From assembly GCA_016204355.1 (NCBI GenBank), contig JACQKT010000010.1:1-41691 (forward strand): 41,691 nucleotides of DNA, given 5' to 3'. Position 1 is the first letter of the stretch. Every line of letters starts with the position of its first letter. Below, one piece after another: positions 1-9,211 of the stretch. The position numbers and the translations under genes are program-made. Source of the DNA: Candidatus Liptonbacteria bacterium (GTDB lineage Bacteria > Patescibacteriota > Minisyncoccia > UBA6257 > 2-01-FULL-56-20). Below the pieces are notes generated by a model. It had not been told where the DNA came from and made no database searches. It was given only the letters and a program-made list of their open reading frames with translations.

Positions 1-84
1 AGAGAAAAATATTTTAAAACTGGTGTTGGCAAAAAATTTGTAAAAAACAGACTGAAACACTATTTTCAAAATCATAAGTTGTAA
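1..84 (+). CDS. 3' end of a CDS truncated by the window start; product unknown
   Basis: Frame 1 is open from base 1 to TAA at 82-84 (REKYFKTGVGKKFVKNRLKHYFQNHKL*); too short to identify. Confidence 0.4.
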   Translation, partial: REKYFKTGVGKKFVKNRLKHYFQNHKL

Positions 85-113
85 CAACAAAAAATATTTT
101 ATTTCCTACGGAT

Positions 114-2009
114 ATGATGCTTTCCAAGAAGAAGAAAGAACTTGATATAGAGGAAACGTTGAGCGACGACTGGTCCAAGGAAAAGGACCTTGAACTGATC
201 GAGGTGGGGCTCGAAAAAACGCCGATAGTGTTGATAGGCATCGGCGTTTCCCTGCTTGCATTTGCGATGATTGCGCGAATGGCGTTCATCGGCATTGCGC
301 AGTCCGCGCGCTTTTCTGTTCGTTCGGAGGTGAATCAAAACCTTGTTACTTTCCTGCCCGCTCCGCGCGGCTTGATTTACGACCGCAACGGCAAACTCCT
401 GGCGGGCAACAGGCCGGTTTTTTCGGCTTTTCTGAAATTGGACGAATTTCTCCGCGATTCCGGTTCACAGAAAAATACTTTGGATGCAATCGACGAAGTT
501 TTGAGCATTGAGCCCGTCAAGATATGGGAGGAAATCGGGTCAAGCGATTTGGAAAACGGAGAAAATTTGCTTCTTTTGGAGCAAGACTTGGGCCAGGGAG
601 AAATCGTGAAGTTCAAAAGCCTGAATCTGCCGGCAATCGAAATAAACGACAGTTTTGAAAGAAATTATTATGAAGGGAAAATATTTTCCTCAGTGCTCGG
701 ATATATCGGTATGGCGTCTCCTCCCGAACTCAAAAACAACCCCGAACTCATGCCGCACGATTCTATAGGAAAAAGCGGTATGGAACTTTTGTACGACGAA
801 ATTCTCCGCGGCGTGAACGGAGAAAGGTTAAAGAAACGCGACGCCCGCGGCAAAATTCTCGGCGACGAGGAAGAAATTAAACCGGTTATAGGACAAACCC
901 TTAATCTGACTATAGACGCCGATTTGCAGAAATATTTTTACGAACGCATGAGGCAAGGGCTTTTGTCTCTGGGGCGTACGAAAGGCGTGGGCTTGGCGGT
1001 AGATCCCAAAACCGGCGAAGTGCTCGCCCTGCTCAATTTCCCCGTTTTCGACGCCAACATTTTGAGCTCCAGCGGAAACAATTCCGCAAAATATGAGATT
1101 TTGAATTCCAAAGACCAGCCGCTTTTCAGTCGGGCGATTTCCGGAATTTATAACCCCGGTTCGACCATCAAGCCGCTTGTGGCCGTCGCGGGACTGAAGG
1201 AAAGAGTAATTACGCCCGAAAAGGAAATTTTTTCTCCGGGCTACATAGACATACCGAATCCTTACAGGCCGGACGAGCCGACGCGTTACGCCGACTGGCA
1301 GTACCAGGGCTGGGTTAATCTGGCTTATGCCATCGCTCAATCGAGCAACGTTTATTTTTACGAGGTCGGCGGCGGCGGCCCCGATTCTCCGGGGCTTGGC
1401 ATAACGAAGCTCCGGCAATGGTGGGAAAAATTCAATCTTGGTAGCTCGACGGGGATAGACTTACCCGGCGAGTCGAAAGGATTTCTGCCGTCGCCGGAAT
1501 GGAAAGAAAAAAAATATAAACTGCCGTGGTTGCTCGGTGACACGTACAACGTCAGCATCGGGCAAGGGGATTTATTGCTGACACCGCTTCAGCTTATAAA
1601 TTACATATCAACAATCGCGAACGGCGGCAAAATTTACAGGCCGACGGTGAACAAAGATGCAGAACACAAAGTAATTTCCGATTTGTCGTATTTAAGTCCA
1701 GAGATGGAAGAGGTCAGGAAAGGGATGCGCCTTGTGGCGACGTCTAAACGGAGCATGGCTAACATGCTCGGCGACCTGCCGTTCGCCGTCGAGGGCAAAA
1801 CAGGAACCGCGCAGGTTAAAGACAATCAGCAACAAAACGCGTTTTTTGTCGGCTACACGGTTCCGGAAAATTCCGGCGACCCGCAAATTGCAGTCCTCGT
1901 TCTCGTGGAGAACTCGAAAGAAGGAAGTTTGAACGCCGTTCCGATAGCGAAGGACGTTTTGAATTGGTACTATTGGAACAGGATAAAAGCGGCGAATAGC
2001 AGAGAGTAG
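114..2009 (+). CDS. mrdA: Penicillin-binding protein 2-type peptidoglycan transpeptidase
   Basis: 631 aa; N-terminal TM segment; dimerisation-domain motif RGLIYDRNGKLLA; transpeptidase motifs STIK (SxxK), SSN (SxN), KTGTAQ (KTG). Confidence 0.93.
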   Translation: MMLSKKKKELDIEETLSDDWSKEKDLELIEVGLEKTPIVLIGIGVSLLAFAMIARMAFIGIAQSARFSVRSEVNQNLVTFLPAPRGLIYDRNGKLLAGNRPVFSAFLKLDEFLRDSGSQKNTLDAIDEVLSIEPVKIWEEIGSSDLENGENLLLLEQDLGQGEIVKFKSLNLPAIEINDSFERNYYEGKIFSSVLGYIGMASPPELKNNPELMPHDSIGKSGMELLYDEILRGVNGERLKKRDARGKILGDEEEIKPVIGQTLNLTIDADLQKYFYERMRQGLLSLGRTKGVGLAVDPKTGEVLALLNFPVFDANILSSSGNNSAKYEILNSKDQPLFSRAISGIYNPGSTIKPLVAVAGLKERVITPEKEIFSPGYIDIPNPYRPDEPTRYADWQYQGWVNLAYAIAQSSNVYFYEVGGGGPDSPGLGITKLRQWWEKFNLGSSTGIDLPGESKGFLPSPEWKEKKYKLPWLLGDTYNVSIGQGDLLLTPLQLINYISTIANGGKIYRPTVNKDAEHKVISDLSYLSPEMEEVRKGMRLVATSKRSMANMLGDLPFAVEGKTGTAQVKDNQQQNAFFVGYTVPENSGDPQIAVLVLVENSKEGSLNAVPIAKDVLNWYYWNRIKAANSRE

Positions 2010-2026
2010 GGGCCGCGAAAAATTTC

Positions 2027-3688
2027 ATGCAACAAGAAACGCGAACCTGCCGTAACTGCCAAAAAGAATTCGTCCTCGAGCCGGATGATTTTTCGTTTTA
2101 TGAGCGGCTTGATATCCCTCCTTCCGACATGTGTCCTTATTGCCGCTGGAAAAATTTGCTCGCATTCTGGATTTTCGGCAAGTTCCGAATAACCAAGTCC
2201 GCTCTTAGCGGAAAGAATATCATTACCGTATTCCCCGAATCGGTTAAATTCCCGCTGTACGACCATAAAGAATGGGTATCGGATTCTTGGGATCCGCTCT
2301 TGTACGGGCAAGAATACGAGTCAAACAAGCCGTTTTTCGAACAGTTTGCGAAGCTCCAGGCGAATGTTCCGCACCCCCACAGCTCTGGAGTGAACAACTT
2401 CAACTGCGACTGGTCCGACGATACTTGGAATTGTAAAAATTGCTATCTCTCCCGTTCGATGGAGGGATGCGAAGATTTGACTTATTGCTATCGGATACTT
2501 GAAAGCAGGAATTCTATCGACCTTACGTATTGTTTCAATACGGAATCATCCTATGATTGCATGTATTGTTTCAAATGCTTCAACATTCGTTATTCATTCA
2601 ACACGCGTGATTGTATCGATTCTTTTTTCCTCGCGGATTGCCGTAATTGCTCAAACTGTTTTATGTGCTGGAATCTTCGCGGCAAACAATATCATATTTT
2701 CAACAAAGCGTATTCAAAAGAGGAATACTTCGAGAAATTGAAAGAATTTCGTACAAACTCCTATGGCGAAATCGAAAAATTAAAAAAAGAATTCGCGCGC
2801 ATTATAAGAGAAGAAGTCGTTCACAGGGAAAATTTTAATGTACAGACGGTAAACTCAACCGGTAATTTTCTCGATAAGGTCAAAAATTGCCATAACACTT
2901 TTTTCACCAGCGATTCGGAAAATGTAAGAAATTCGTTTAGAGGATGGGAATATAAGGATGTAATTGATTGCGCGGGAAGCATTGCGGAAAAAGCGGCGCT
3001 TTCTGTAATGGACGGTTACATTTATGACTCGGTTTCGACTTTGCGCTGCGGCAATTGCCGCAATATGGCTTATTCCGAATATTGCGAGGATTGCGAATAT
3101 TGTTTCGGCTGCGTGGGCCTTCGCAAGAAGAAATATTGCATTTTGAACAAACAATATACGGAAGACGAGTACAAAACACTTGTAGGGAAAATAAAGAAAG
3201 ATATGAAAGAACGAAAGGAATGGGGCAAGTATTTCCCGATTTCACTCGCGCATTCCGGTTACGATTTTACGCTCGCGCAAATGTTTTTCCCGGAAACAGA
3301 GGAATCGGCGGTGAAATTCGGAGGAAGATGGGAGAGAATATCTTCGCCAAATTATACCGATGCGTTACCCGCCGATTCATTGCCCGACACAATCGGCGAC
3401 GTTGAAGATTCGTCAGTTATCGGAAAACGTATTATCTGTCCCGAAACCGGATTGAGTTACAACATTGCTCCGCATGAATTGGCATTCTACCTCCAGCACG
3501 GAATTCCTTTGCCGCGGCGCCATTTCGACTGGAGGACCATCGAACGTTTCAAGCCGATGACTCTTATGATTTATCCACAACGCGATTTGTGTTTTATTTG
3601 TAAAAAAGAAATCGAGCATTATTATTCTCCCGAATTGGGGTATAAAAAGATTGTTTGTGTCGATTGCTATCAAAAAGAAATCGCATGA
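2027..3688 (+). CDS. Cysteine-rich zinc-ribbon family protein, paralog 1 (unknown function)
   Basis: Starts CRNCQKEFVLEPDDFSFYERLDIPPSDMCPYC; repeated CxxC motifs; two copies of an NLRxKxYxIxNKxYxxEEY-type motif. The C-terminal ribbon lacks most Cys. Confidence 0.9.
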   Translation: MQQETRTCRNCQKEFVLEPDDFSFYERLDIPPSDMCPYCRWKNLLAFWIFGKFRITKSALSGKNIITVFPESVKFPLYDHKEWVSDSWDPLLYGQEYESNKPFFEQFAKLQANVPHPHSSGVNNFNCDWSDDTWNCKNCYLSRSMEGCEDLTYCYRILESRNSIDLTYCFNTESSYDCMYCFKCFNIRYSFNTRDCIDSFFLADCRNCSNCFMCWNLRGKQYHIFNKAYSKEEYFEKLKEFRTNSYGEIEKLKKEFARIIREEVVHRENFNVQTVNSTGNFLDKVKNCHNTFFTSDSENVRNSFRGWEYKDVIDCAGSIAEKAALSVMDGYIYDSVSTLRCGNCRNMAYSEYCEDCEYCFGCVGLRKKKYCILNKQYTEDEYKTLVGKIKKDMKERKEWGKYFPISLAHSGYDFTLAQMFFPETEESAVKFGGRWERISSPNYTDALPADSLPDTIGDVEDSSVIGKRIICPETGLSYNIAPHELAFYLQHGIPLPRRHFDWRTIERFKPMTLMIYPQRDLCFICKKEIEHYYSPELGYKKIVCVDCYQKEIA

Positions 3689-5469
3689 ACCCCGAAACTA
3701 AAATTTGCCAAAATTGCAAAAAAAGCTTTGTTATAAAGCCGGAGGATTTCGATTTTTACGCCAAAATGAAAGTGCCGCCGCCGACATTCTGCCCGGAATG
3801 CCAGATGCAAAGCTTGATGATGTGGCGGAACGAAAGGTCGCTTTATAAGAGAAAAGACGAATCGGGAAAAGAAATTATTTCAATTTTTTCTCCCGATAAG
3901 CCGTTTAAAGTTAACGGAAAAGATTATTGGTGGTCGGACGAGTGGAATCCGCTTGATTACGGCAAGGAGTACGATTTTTCGAAGCCGTTTTTCGTTCAAT
4001 TCAAAGAATTGCTGGAACGCGTGCCGCTGGAGCCGCTTTTTAACAGAAACGCAGTGAATAGCGAGTACTGCAATCATAGCGAAGACATGAAAAACTGTTA
4101 TCTTTCATTCGCTTCCATTTGGAACGAAAATGTTTCTTATTCGAGAGGCGCTATGAAATCCAAGGATTCGCTTGATATCTTTTTCGGCAACAAAGACGAG
4201 CTGACTTACGAAAACATAGGCTGCGAAGAATGCTATCGGGTTTTTTTCAGCAAGTTCTCGTATTCGTGCCGCGATTCTTCTTTTTTGATAAATTGCAGCG
4301 GATGCCAAAATTGTTTCGGATGCGTGAATCTCAGAAATAAGTCCTATTATATTTTCAACAGGCCGTACACAAAGGAAGAATATTCGGAAAAAATAAAGGA
4401 ATTCGATTTGGGCAGTTTTGAAACCCTTAAAAAAATAAAGTCGCAATTGGAAGAATTTTCCAAAAAACAGATATATCGCTACGCGCACATTATTAATTCC
4501 CCGAATTCCACCGGAGAGATTTTATATGACTGCAAAAATTGCAAGTGGTGTTTTGACTTGGTAAACAACTCCGAAGACTGCAAGTATACGGCAAACGGAG
4601 GCTTCAATCTCAAAGACACTTACAACGGTTATGGGGTCGGAGAAGGGGAACTTATGTATCAGGCGATTGATACCGGGCTCGGCACATCGACTGTTTCTTC
4701 CGTGGTTGTTTTACGGAATGGCAGGAACGTTTCTTACGCAGTCAGTTCTTACGGCTCATCGAATACTTTCGCCTCCATCGGTCTCCGCAACAAGCAATAC
4801 TGCATATTGAACAAGCAATACACGAAAGAGGAATACGAAGAACTTCTGCCAAAGATAATAAAGCATATGAACGATATGCCCTACGTAGACTCGAAAGGAA
4901 GAGTATATAAATACGGGGAATTCTTCCCCCCTGAACTCTCTCCCTTCGCGTACAACGAAACAATAGCCCAGGAATATTTCCCGTTAACCAAAGAACAAGC
5001 GGTAACCCAAGGATACAAATGGAAAGAACCCGAACAGAGGAATTACGGCATAACAAAAAAACCGGAAGAGCTACCCGACAACATAAAAGACGTAGACGAT
5101 TCGATTATCAAAGAAATCATCCAGTGTCAGCATATCAGTCCGCCGGCTGGCGGATGCAACGAACAATGCACGCAGGCCTACCGGATAATCCCAGACGAAT
5201 TGTCTTTTTACAGAAGAATGAATCTGGCCCTTCCGAGATTGTGCCCGAATTGCCGCCATTATCAAAGGCTCAAACAAAGGAATCCGCTCAGGCTATGGCA
5301 CGGAAAATGCCAGTGCGCCGGAACAAAATCCGAAAACGGGGCCTACGACAACCAAACCAATCACCAGCACAACGGCAACCATTGCCCCAACGAATTCGAA
5401 ACATCATACGCTCCCAACAGGCCCGAAATAGTTTACTGTGAAAATTGTTACAATAGTGAAGTAGTATGA
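3685..5469 (+). CDS. Cysteine-rich zinc-ribbon family protein, paralog 2 (unknown function)
   Basis: Start trimmed from the ORF-track start 3655 to MNPETKICQNCKKSF, which aligns with the paralogs; ATGA overlap with the stop of paralog 1 (3685-3688). Confidence 0.9.
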   Translation: MNPETKICQNCKKSFVIKPEDFDFYAKMKVPPPTFCPECQMQSLMMWRNERSLYKRKDESGKEIISIFSPDKPFKVNGKDYWWSDEWNPLDYGKEYDFSKPFFVQFKELLERVPLEPLFNRNAVNSEYCNHSEDMKNCYLSFASIWNENVSYSRGAMKSKDSLDIFFGNKDELTYENIGCEECYRVFFSKFSYSCRDSSFLINCSGCQNCFGCVNLRNKSYYIFNRPYTKEEYSEKIKEFDLGSFETLKKIKSQLEEFSKKQIYRYAHIINSPNSTGEILYDCKNCKWCFDLVNNSEDCKYTANGGFNLKDTYNGYGVGEGELMYQAIDTGLGTSTVSSVVVLRNGRNVSYAVSSYGSSNTFASIGLRNKQYCILNKQYTKEEYEELLPKIIKHMNDMPYVDSKGRVYKYGEFFPPELSPFAYNETIAQEYFPLTKEQAVTQGYKWKEPEQRNYGITKKPEELPDNIKDVDDSIIKEIIQCQHISPPAGGCNEQCTQAYRIIPDELSFYRRMNLALPRLCPNCRHYQRLKQRNPLRLWHGKCQCAGTKSENGAYDNQTNHQHNGNHCPNEFETSYAPNRPEIVYCENCYNSEVV

Positions 5470-5485
5470 TAAAAACAATTTTCAT

Positions 5486-5503
5486 CCTGAGCATATCGAA
5501 GGG
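5486..5503. repeat. Dispersed short palindromic element, degenerate copy (consensus about CCTGAGCTTGTCGAAGG)
   Basis: cctgagcatatcgaaggg just downstream of paralog 2; related copies near 12829 and 26601. Confidence 0.55.
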
Positions 5504-5529
5504 CGAAAGTTCATATAATAACTAAGTTG

Positions 5530-5535
5530 TATAAT
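5530..5535 (+). promoter_or_regulatory. -10 box TATAAT 6 nt upstream of the galT-like ATG (leaderless-type)
   Basis: gttgTATAATtaaaatATGagc. Confidence 0.55.
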
Positions 5536-5541
5536 TAAAAT

Positions 5542-6525
5542 ATGAGCGAACTACGGCAAGATTTGGTTTCCGGCGATTGGATAATCCTCGCCACTGAGCG
5601 CGCTAAGCGCCCGCACGAACTTATCCCAAAAAAGAAAAAACGCAAACCGACCCCAACCTCCAAATGCCCGCTGGAAAACCTGCAGGCGTCAGGAAATTGG
5701 CCGCCGATAGACATATATCCGGGCGAGAAAAACTGGCGCGTCGCGATTATTCCCAATAAATATCCGGCGTTGCGGCATGAAAAAGTATGCGCAACGCATT
5801 TCAAAACCGGTCCGTACAGACGGTTCGGCGGAGTGGGGCATCATGACCTCGCGATTACAAGAAGCCATTCCAAAAATCTGGCTCATCTGAGCGAGAAAGA
5901 GGGGCTTGAGCTTTTTGAAATGTTTAGAAAGCGGTATCTCGTGCTGAAAAGAGATAAGTGTATCGTCTATACATCGACTTTTTTCAACTGGGGAGAAAGC
6001 GCCGGAGCTTCGCTTTATCATCCGCACTACCAAATAATATCTCTGCCGATAATCCCCCCGCATATAAGCCATTCTTTGAGCGGTTCGCAAAAATATTTCA
6101 AAGAAAACAGGCGCTGCGTTCACTGCAAGATAATCGGATTCGAAAAAAAAGACAAGAGAAGGATAATCGTCGAAAATAACCACGCTTTGGCGGTCGCGCC
6201 GTTCGTTTCAAGAAATCCTTTTCAGATAAAAGTTTTTCCAAAGGTACATCAACCATATTTCGAAAAAACCGCCCCCGCCGCAATGAAAGGCATCGTGTCG
6301 GTTTTGAGGACAATTCTCAGAAAAATCGAAAAAAATCTCGGCGACCCGGACCTCAACTTTTTCATGCACACGGCGCCGCTGAAAGACCAGGCGCGCCACA
6401 GGCATTACCATTGGCACATAGAAATTTTGCCGAAAATTTCCATCGATGCGGGATTCGAGCTCGGCACCGGCGTTGAGATAAATTCAGTCGATCCTGATGT
6501 CGTTGCTTCCATATTGAAGCGATAA
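5542..6525 (+). CDS. galT: Galactose-1-phosphate uridylyltransferase-like protein (HIT superfamily)
   Basis: MSELRQDLVSGDWIILATERAKRP; WGESAGASLYHPHYQI (HPH catalytic region); HYHWHIEILP. Confidence 0.85.
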   Translation: MSELRQDLVSGDWIILATERAKRPHELIPKKKKRKPTPTSKCPLENLQASGNWPPIDIYPGEKNWRVAIIPNKYPALRHEKVCATHFKTGPYRRFGGVGHHDLAITRSHSKNLAHLSEKEGLELFEMFRKRYLVLKRDKCIVYTSTFFNWGESAGASLYHPHYQIISLPIIPPHISHSLSGSQKYFKENRRCVHCKIIGFEKKDKRRIIVENNHALAVAPFVSRNPFQIKVFPKVHQPYFEKTAPAAMKGIVSVLRTILRKIEKNLGDPDLNFFMHTAPLKDQARHRHYHWHIEILPKISIDAGFELGTGVEINSVDPDVVASILKR

Positions 6526-6594
6526 AGCGGCAAGTTTTAATAATGGTTCCATACTTTCTTATTCGCGCGAATAGGAAAATAAAGGGAAAAGAAA

Positions 6595-6933
6595 ATGAGA
6601 AAAATTTTAGAACATAAAGCAGTCGGCCTGACGTTTGTCATCAGTCTTCTGTTTGTTTTGTCGGGATGGATCTGGACTCTTTCTGCGTTAAGAAACACTC
6701 ATCAGCCGCTTATAGTCCATTTCAATAATGTGCTTGGCATAAACCAGATAGGCGGGCTTAAAGACCTGTCTGCGGTCGCGATTTTCGGAATTGTTTCCTT
6801 ATTGTTCGATTTCGTAATAAGCATAGAGTTCGACAAGCGCGATAAATTTTTGGGAAAATTCACGGCGGCAGCGGGGCTTTTCTTTAGCATCTTGATTTTT
6901 ATCGGCTTTGCGGCTATCATATCGGTTAACTAA
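6595..6933 (+). CDS. Small integral membrane protein, unknown function
   Basis: 112 aa with several hydrophobic segments; preceded by purine-rich gggaaaagaaa. Confidence 0.7.
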   Translation: MRKILEHKAVGLTFVISLLFVLSGWIWTLSALRNTHQPLIVHFNNVLGINQIGGLKDLSAVAIFGIVSLLFDFVISIEFDKRDKFLGKFTAAAGLFFSILIFIGFAAIISVN

Positions 6934-6936
6934 AAC

Positions 6937-7248
6937 ATGACCAAATTCGCAATTATTGAAACCGGGGGAAAGCAATATCGCGTTTCAGCCAGGCAGAAAA
7001 TAAAAGTTGAAAAACTGGACGCCAAGGAAGGCGATTCTTTTTCGTTCGACAAAGTCCTTTTGAAAGCGGACGGAGAAAATGTCTCGGTTGGCGCGCCGTA
7101 TTTGAGCGGGGAAAAAGTTTCGGGGAAAATCACCAAACACGCGAGAGAAAGAAAAAAGATTGTTTTCCGCTACCACTCAAAAACGCGCTACAGGAAAAAG
7201 AAAGGACACCGCCAGAACTACACAGAGATCGAAATAGCGGCTCTCTGA
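6937..7248 (+). CDS. rplU: 50S ribosomal protein L21
   Basis: MTKFAIIETGGKQYRVSARQKIKVEKLDAKEGD...; C-terminal KKGHRQNYTEIEI. Confidence 0.96.
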   Translation: MTKFAIIETGGKQYRVSARQKIKVEKLDAKEGDSFSFDKVLLKADGENVSVGAPYLSGEKVSGKITKHARERKKIVFRYHSKTRYRKKKGHRQNYTEIEIAAL

Positions 7249-7251
7249 TAT

Positions 7252-8763
7252 CTATCGAATGTAGAATATATCCGCTCCGGCGGGTATATTTTTTTCTTCA
7301 CCCGGTAGAGTGTAATGGATATTTTTTGCCTGCTGCTTTTCTGTGGTGAAAGTATCGGTGACAAACATAACCGTCTGAGCCGGCATCGGAATTCCGTTTA
7401 CCGCAACGCCGCCGGCCTGAACGACAACGTATTTCGAGGTACTTGCGGGCAAAGCGTTAATTTCGCGCCCAAGTTTTAGGTAATCCGCGGCAAATGCACC
7501 CTGTACATCGGGACTTTTTGCCCAGGAAACGAAATACGAATAGTAAGTGCCGGAGACGATGAATGCGGCGAAAAATGCGACAACCGCCCGCGTGACATAT
7601 TCGTTGCGAATTTTCAGCCATTCGTAAACGGCGGCTCCTCCGACTCCCGCCAAAATAATTGCAGGCGGAATCATAAGGATACTCCGAAGCGCGTGCGGAA
7701 TCCCTTCGTTTGAAATGACGACCGGAAACATAGCGAGAATAAACCAGGAAAATAAAATTCCAAGCTCCAAATTCCAAACTCCAAATTCACGAAGTTTTTT
7801 AAGCCCAATTACGATTCCTATCAGAAAAACTATTCCCACCGGCCAGAAAAGTTCTGGCGCTCCGGATAAATTGTGCCTCCAGTTCCAATCGCCGGCGAAA
7901 ATAAACATTCCCAAAGTTTTTACTATGTTCGTTGCAAGATCGGCCAACGGAGAGGGAGAACTGAATACCGAAACCTGCGTGGTTCTCCCCATGAAATCCG
8001 CGGGATGCTGTAAAAAGTAAATTCCGAGCGGGAGCGCAGCGAAGAAGGCCACGAGAAGAAAAACCCCCGCCGCTTTCCAGAATCCCTTCTCTTTTCCGAA
8101 AAACGGAATGAAAAGCAGGAAAAGAAGGGGGGTTATGCGGTAAGCGATGTAACTGTAAAAACCTAATCCGTAAACGATGCCGCCGAACAAGGCGAGAACG
8201 AATGTATTGAAGCCCAATCCGCATAAAATTTTACTACCGGGCAGTTGTCCGGCATTTTGCTCTTTCAATTTTCTAAGCGCCAGCAGAAAAAAGTAAACCG
8301 CCCATACGAGCAACAAGGGAGCGATTATAGCGCGGAAACCTATGCGAGAAAAATTAATGTGCCAGAAATTAGCGGCGAGAAAAAAAGCCGAAAACAGACC
8401 GACGCGAGTCGAAAACAATTCTTTTGCCAGGAAATACACTCCGAGAACAGTTAATATCCCGAATATAGCTGACGGCAATCTCAAAACCCACGGCTTGCCC
8501 TCCCAAATTTCGCCGGCCGAAACTTGAGAGGGCGAGTTCAGCGCCTTCAAGAAAAGAGCCTGTATGTTTATGAACAATCCCTCGCGCCCGTTGTTCTCCG
8601 GATAAAATGTTTTGAAATCGCCCGTGCTTAACGCCTGCAAAGCGTTATTCCCGTTCATTGCCTCGTCGGGATAAAGTCCCGGCGGAATCGTCGTTATTTG
8701 ATAGAGCCGGAAGAAGCTTGCTATAATCAGTATCAATAAAAGCAGCCGCAGATTTTTATCCAT
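7252..8763 (-). CDS. Polytopic membrane glycosyltransferase (ArnT/PMT, GT-C-like)
   Basis: 503 aa, many TM helices; N-terminal PGLYPDEAMNGNNA and REGLFINIQALF typical of GT-C/ArnT-like proteins. Confidence 0.8.
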   Translation of the reverse strand: MDKNLRLLLLILIIASFFRLYQITTIPPGLYPDEAMNGNNALQALSTGDFKTFYPENNGREGLFINIQALFLKALNSPSQVSAGEIWEGKPWVLRLPSAIFGILTVLGVYFLAKELFSTRVGLFSAFFLAANFWHINFSRIGFRAIIAPLLLVWAVYFFLLALRKLKEQNAGQLPGSKILCGLGFNTFVLALFGGIVYGLGFYSYIAYRITPLLFLLFIPFFGKEKGFWKAAGVFLLVAFFAALPLGIYFLQHPADFMGRTTQVSVFSSPSPLADLATNIVKTLGMFIFAGDWNWRHNLSGAPELFWPVGIVFLIGIVIGLKKLREFGVWNLELGILFSWFILAMFPVVISNEGIPHALRSILMIPPAIILAGVGGAAVYEWLKIRNEYVTRAVVAFFAAFIVSGTYYSYFVSWAKSPDVQGAFAADYLKLGREINALPASTSKYVVVQAGGVAVNGIPMPAQTVMFVTDTFTTEKQQAKNIHYTLPGEEKNIPAGADIFYIR

Positions 8764-8808
8764 TATTTAGATTATAAACCAACCGGCGGCCGCTAACCAT
8801 TCATTAAT

Positions 8809-9201
8809 ATGCCCGAACAGCACATACCTCAATTCAAACACGAAATTTTGGAAGCCGATATGGAGCGGCTGGCTGCGGAAGTCCAAAGACATCGCGAACT
8901 CCCCGAAAATAAAGCCCTAACCGAACACGAATTGGTTAAAAAATCCATCCAGTCGATATCTCCCGCCCAGCTTGCGGAAAACGCGAAGCAGGCGAGCGGT
9001 CCCCTGCCGGCATACGCCACAAGCGCACCTGCGGAATCGAAGTTAGAAATAGAGCATTTAATCGATGTCGCATTTCATGACGGACTCGATAAGGCCAATG
9101 CCGAAGCCGCGAAATCGAGCCCGTTCGTGATGGACGCGTTTCACGACGCGCTCGCAGCAAAACTTTATCCGGAACTGCAAAAAAGAGGATTGCTGAAATA
9201 G
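8809..9201 (+). CDS. Hypothetical protein
   Basis: 130 aa ORF, soluble and helical-looking, upstream of paralog 3. Confidence 0.65.
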   Translation: MPEQHIPQFKHEILEADMERLAAEVQRHRELPENKALTEHELVKKSIQSISPAQLAENAKQASGPLPAYATSAPAESKLEIEHLIDVAFHDGLDKANAEAAKSSPFVMDAFHDALAAKLYPELQKRGLLK

Positions 9202-9211
9202 CGGCAACGAT

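Noticed and set aside
828-1418. Long antisense ORFs (e.g. 828..1418, 25756..26496, 34486..35148)
   Set aside because: Shadow ORFs opposite well-supported genes (PBP2, AspRS, receivers), with no recognisable domain; their existence follows from codon bias.
2400-3200. Arrays of repeated TGC/TGT-rich units in the Cys-rich genes considered as CRISPR or VNTR
   Set aside because: Units are degenerate at the nucleotide level and periodic in protein motifs (CxxC); there is no conserved direct repeat with unique spacers, and no cas genes.
6557-6574. cttattcgcgcgaatagg palindrome upstream of the small membrane protein
   Set aside because: Short, no T-run, single occurrence; insufficient to call an operator or terminator.
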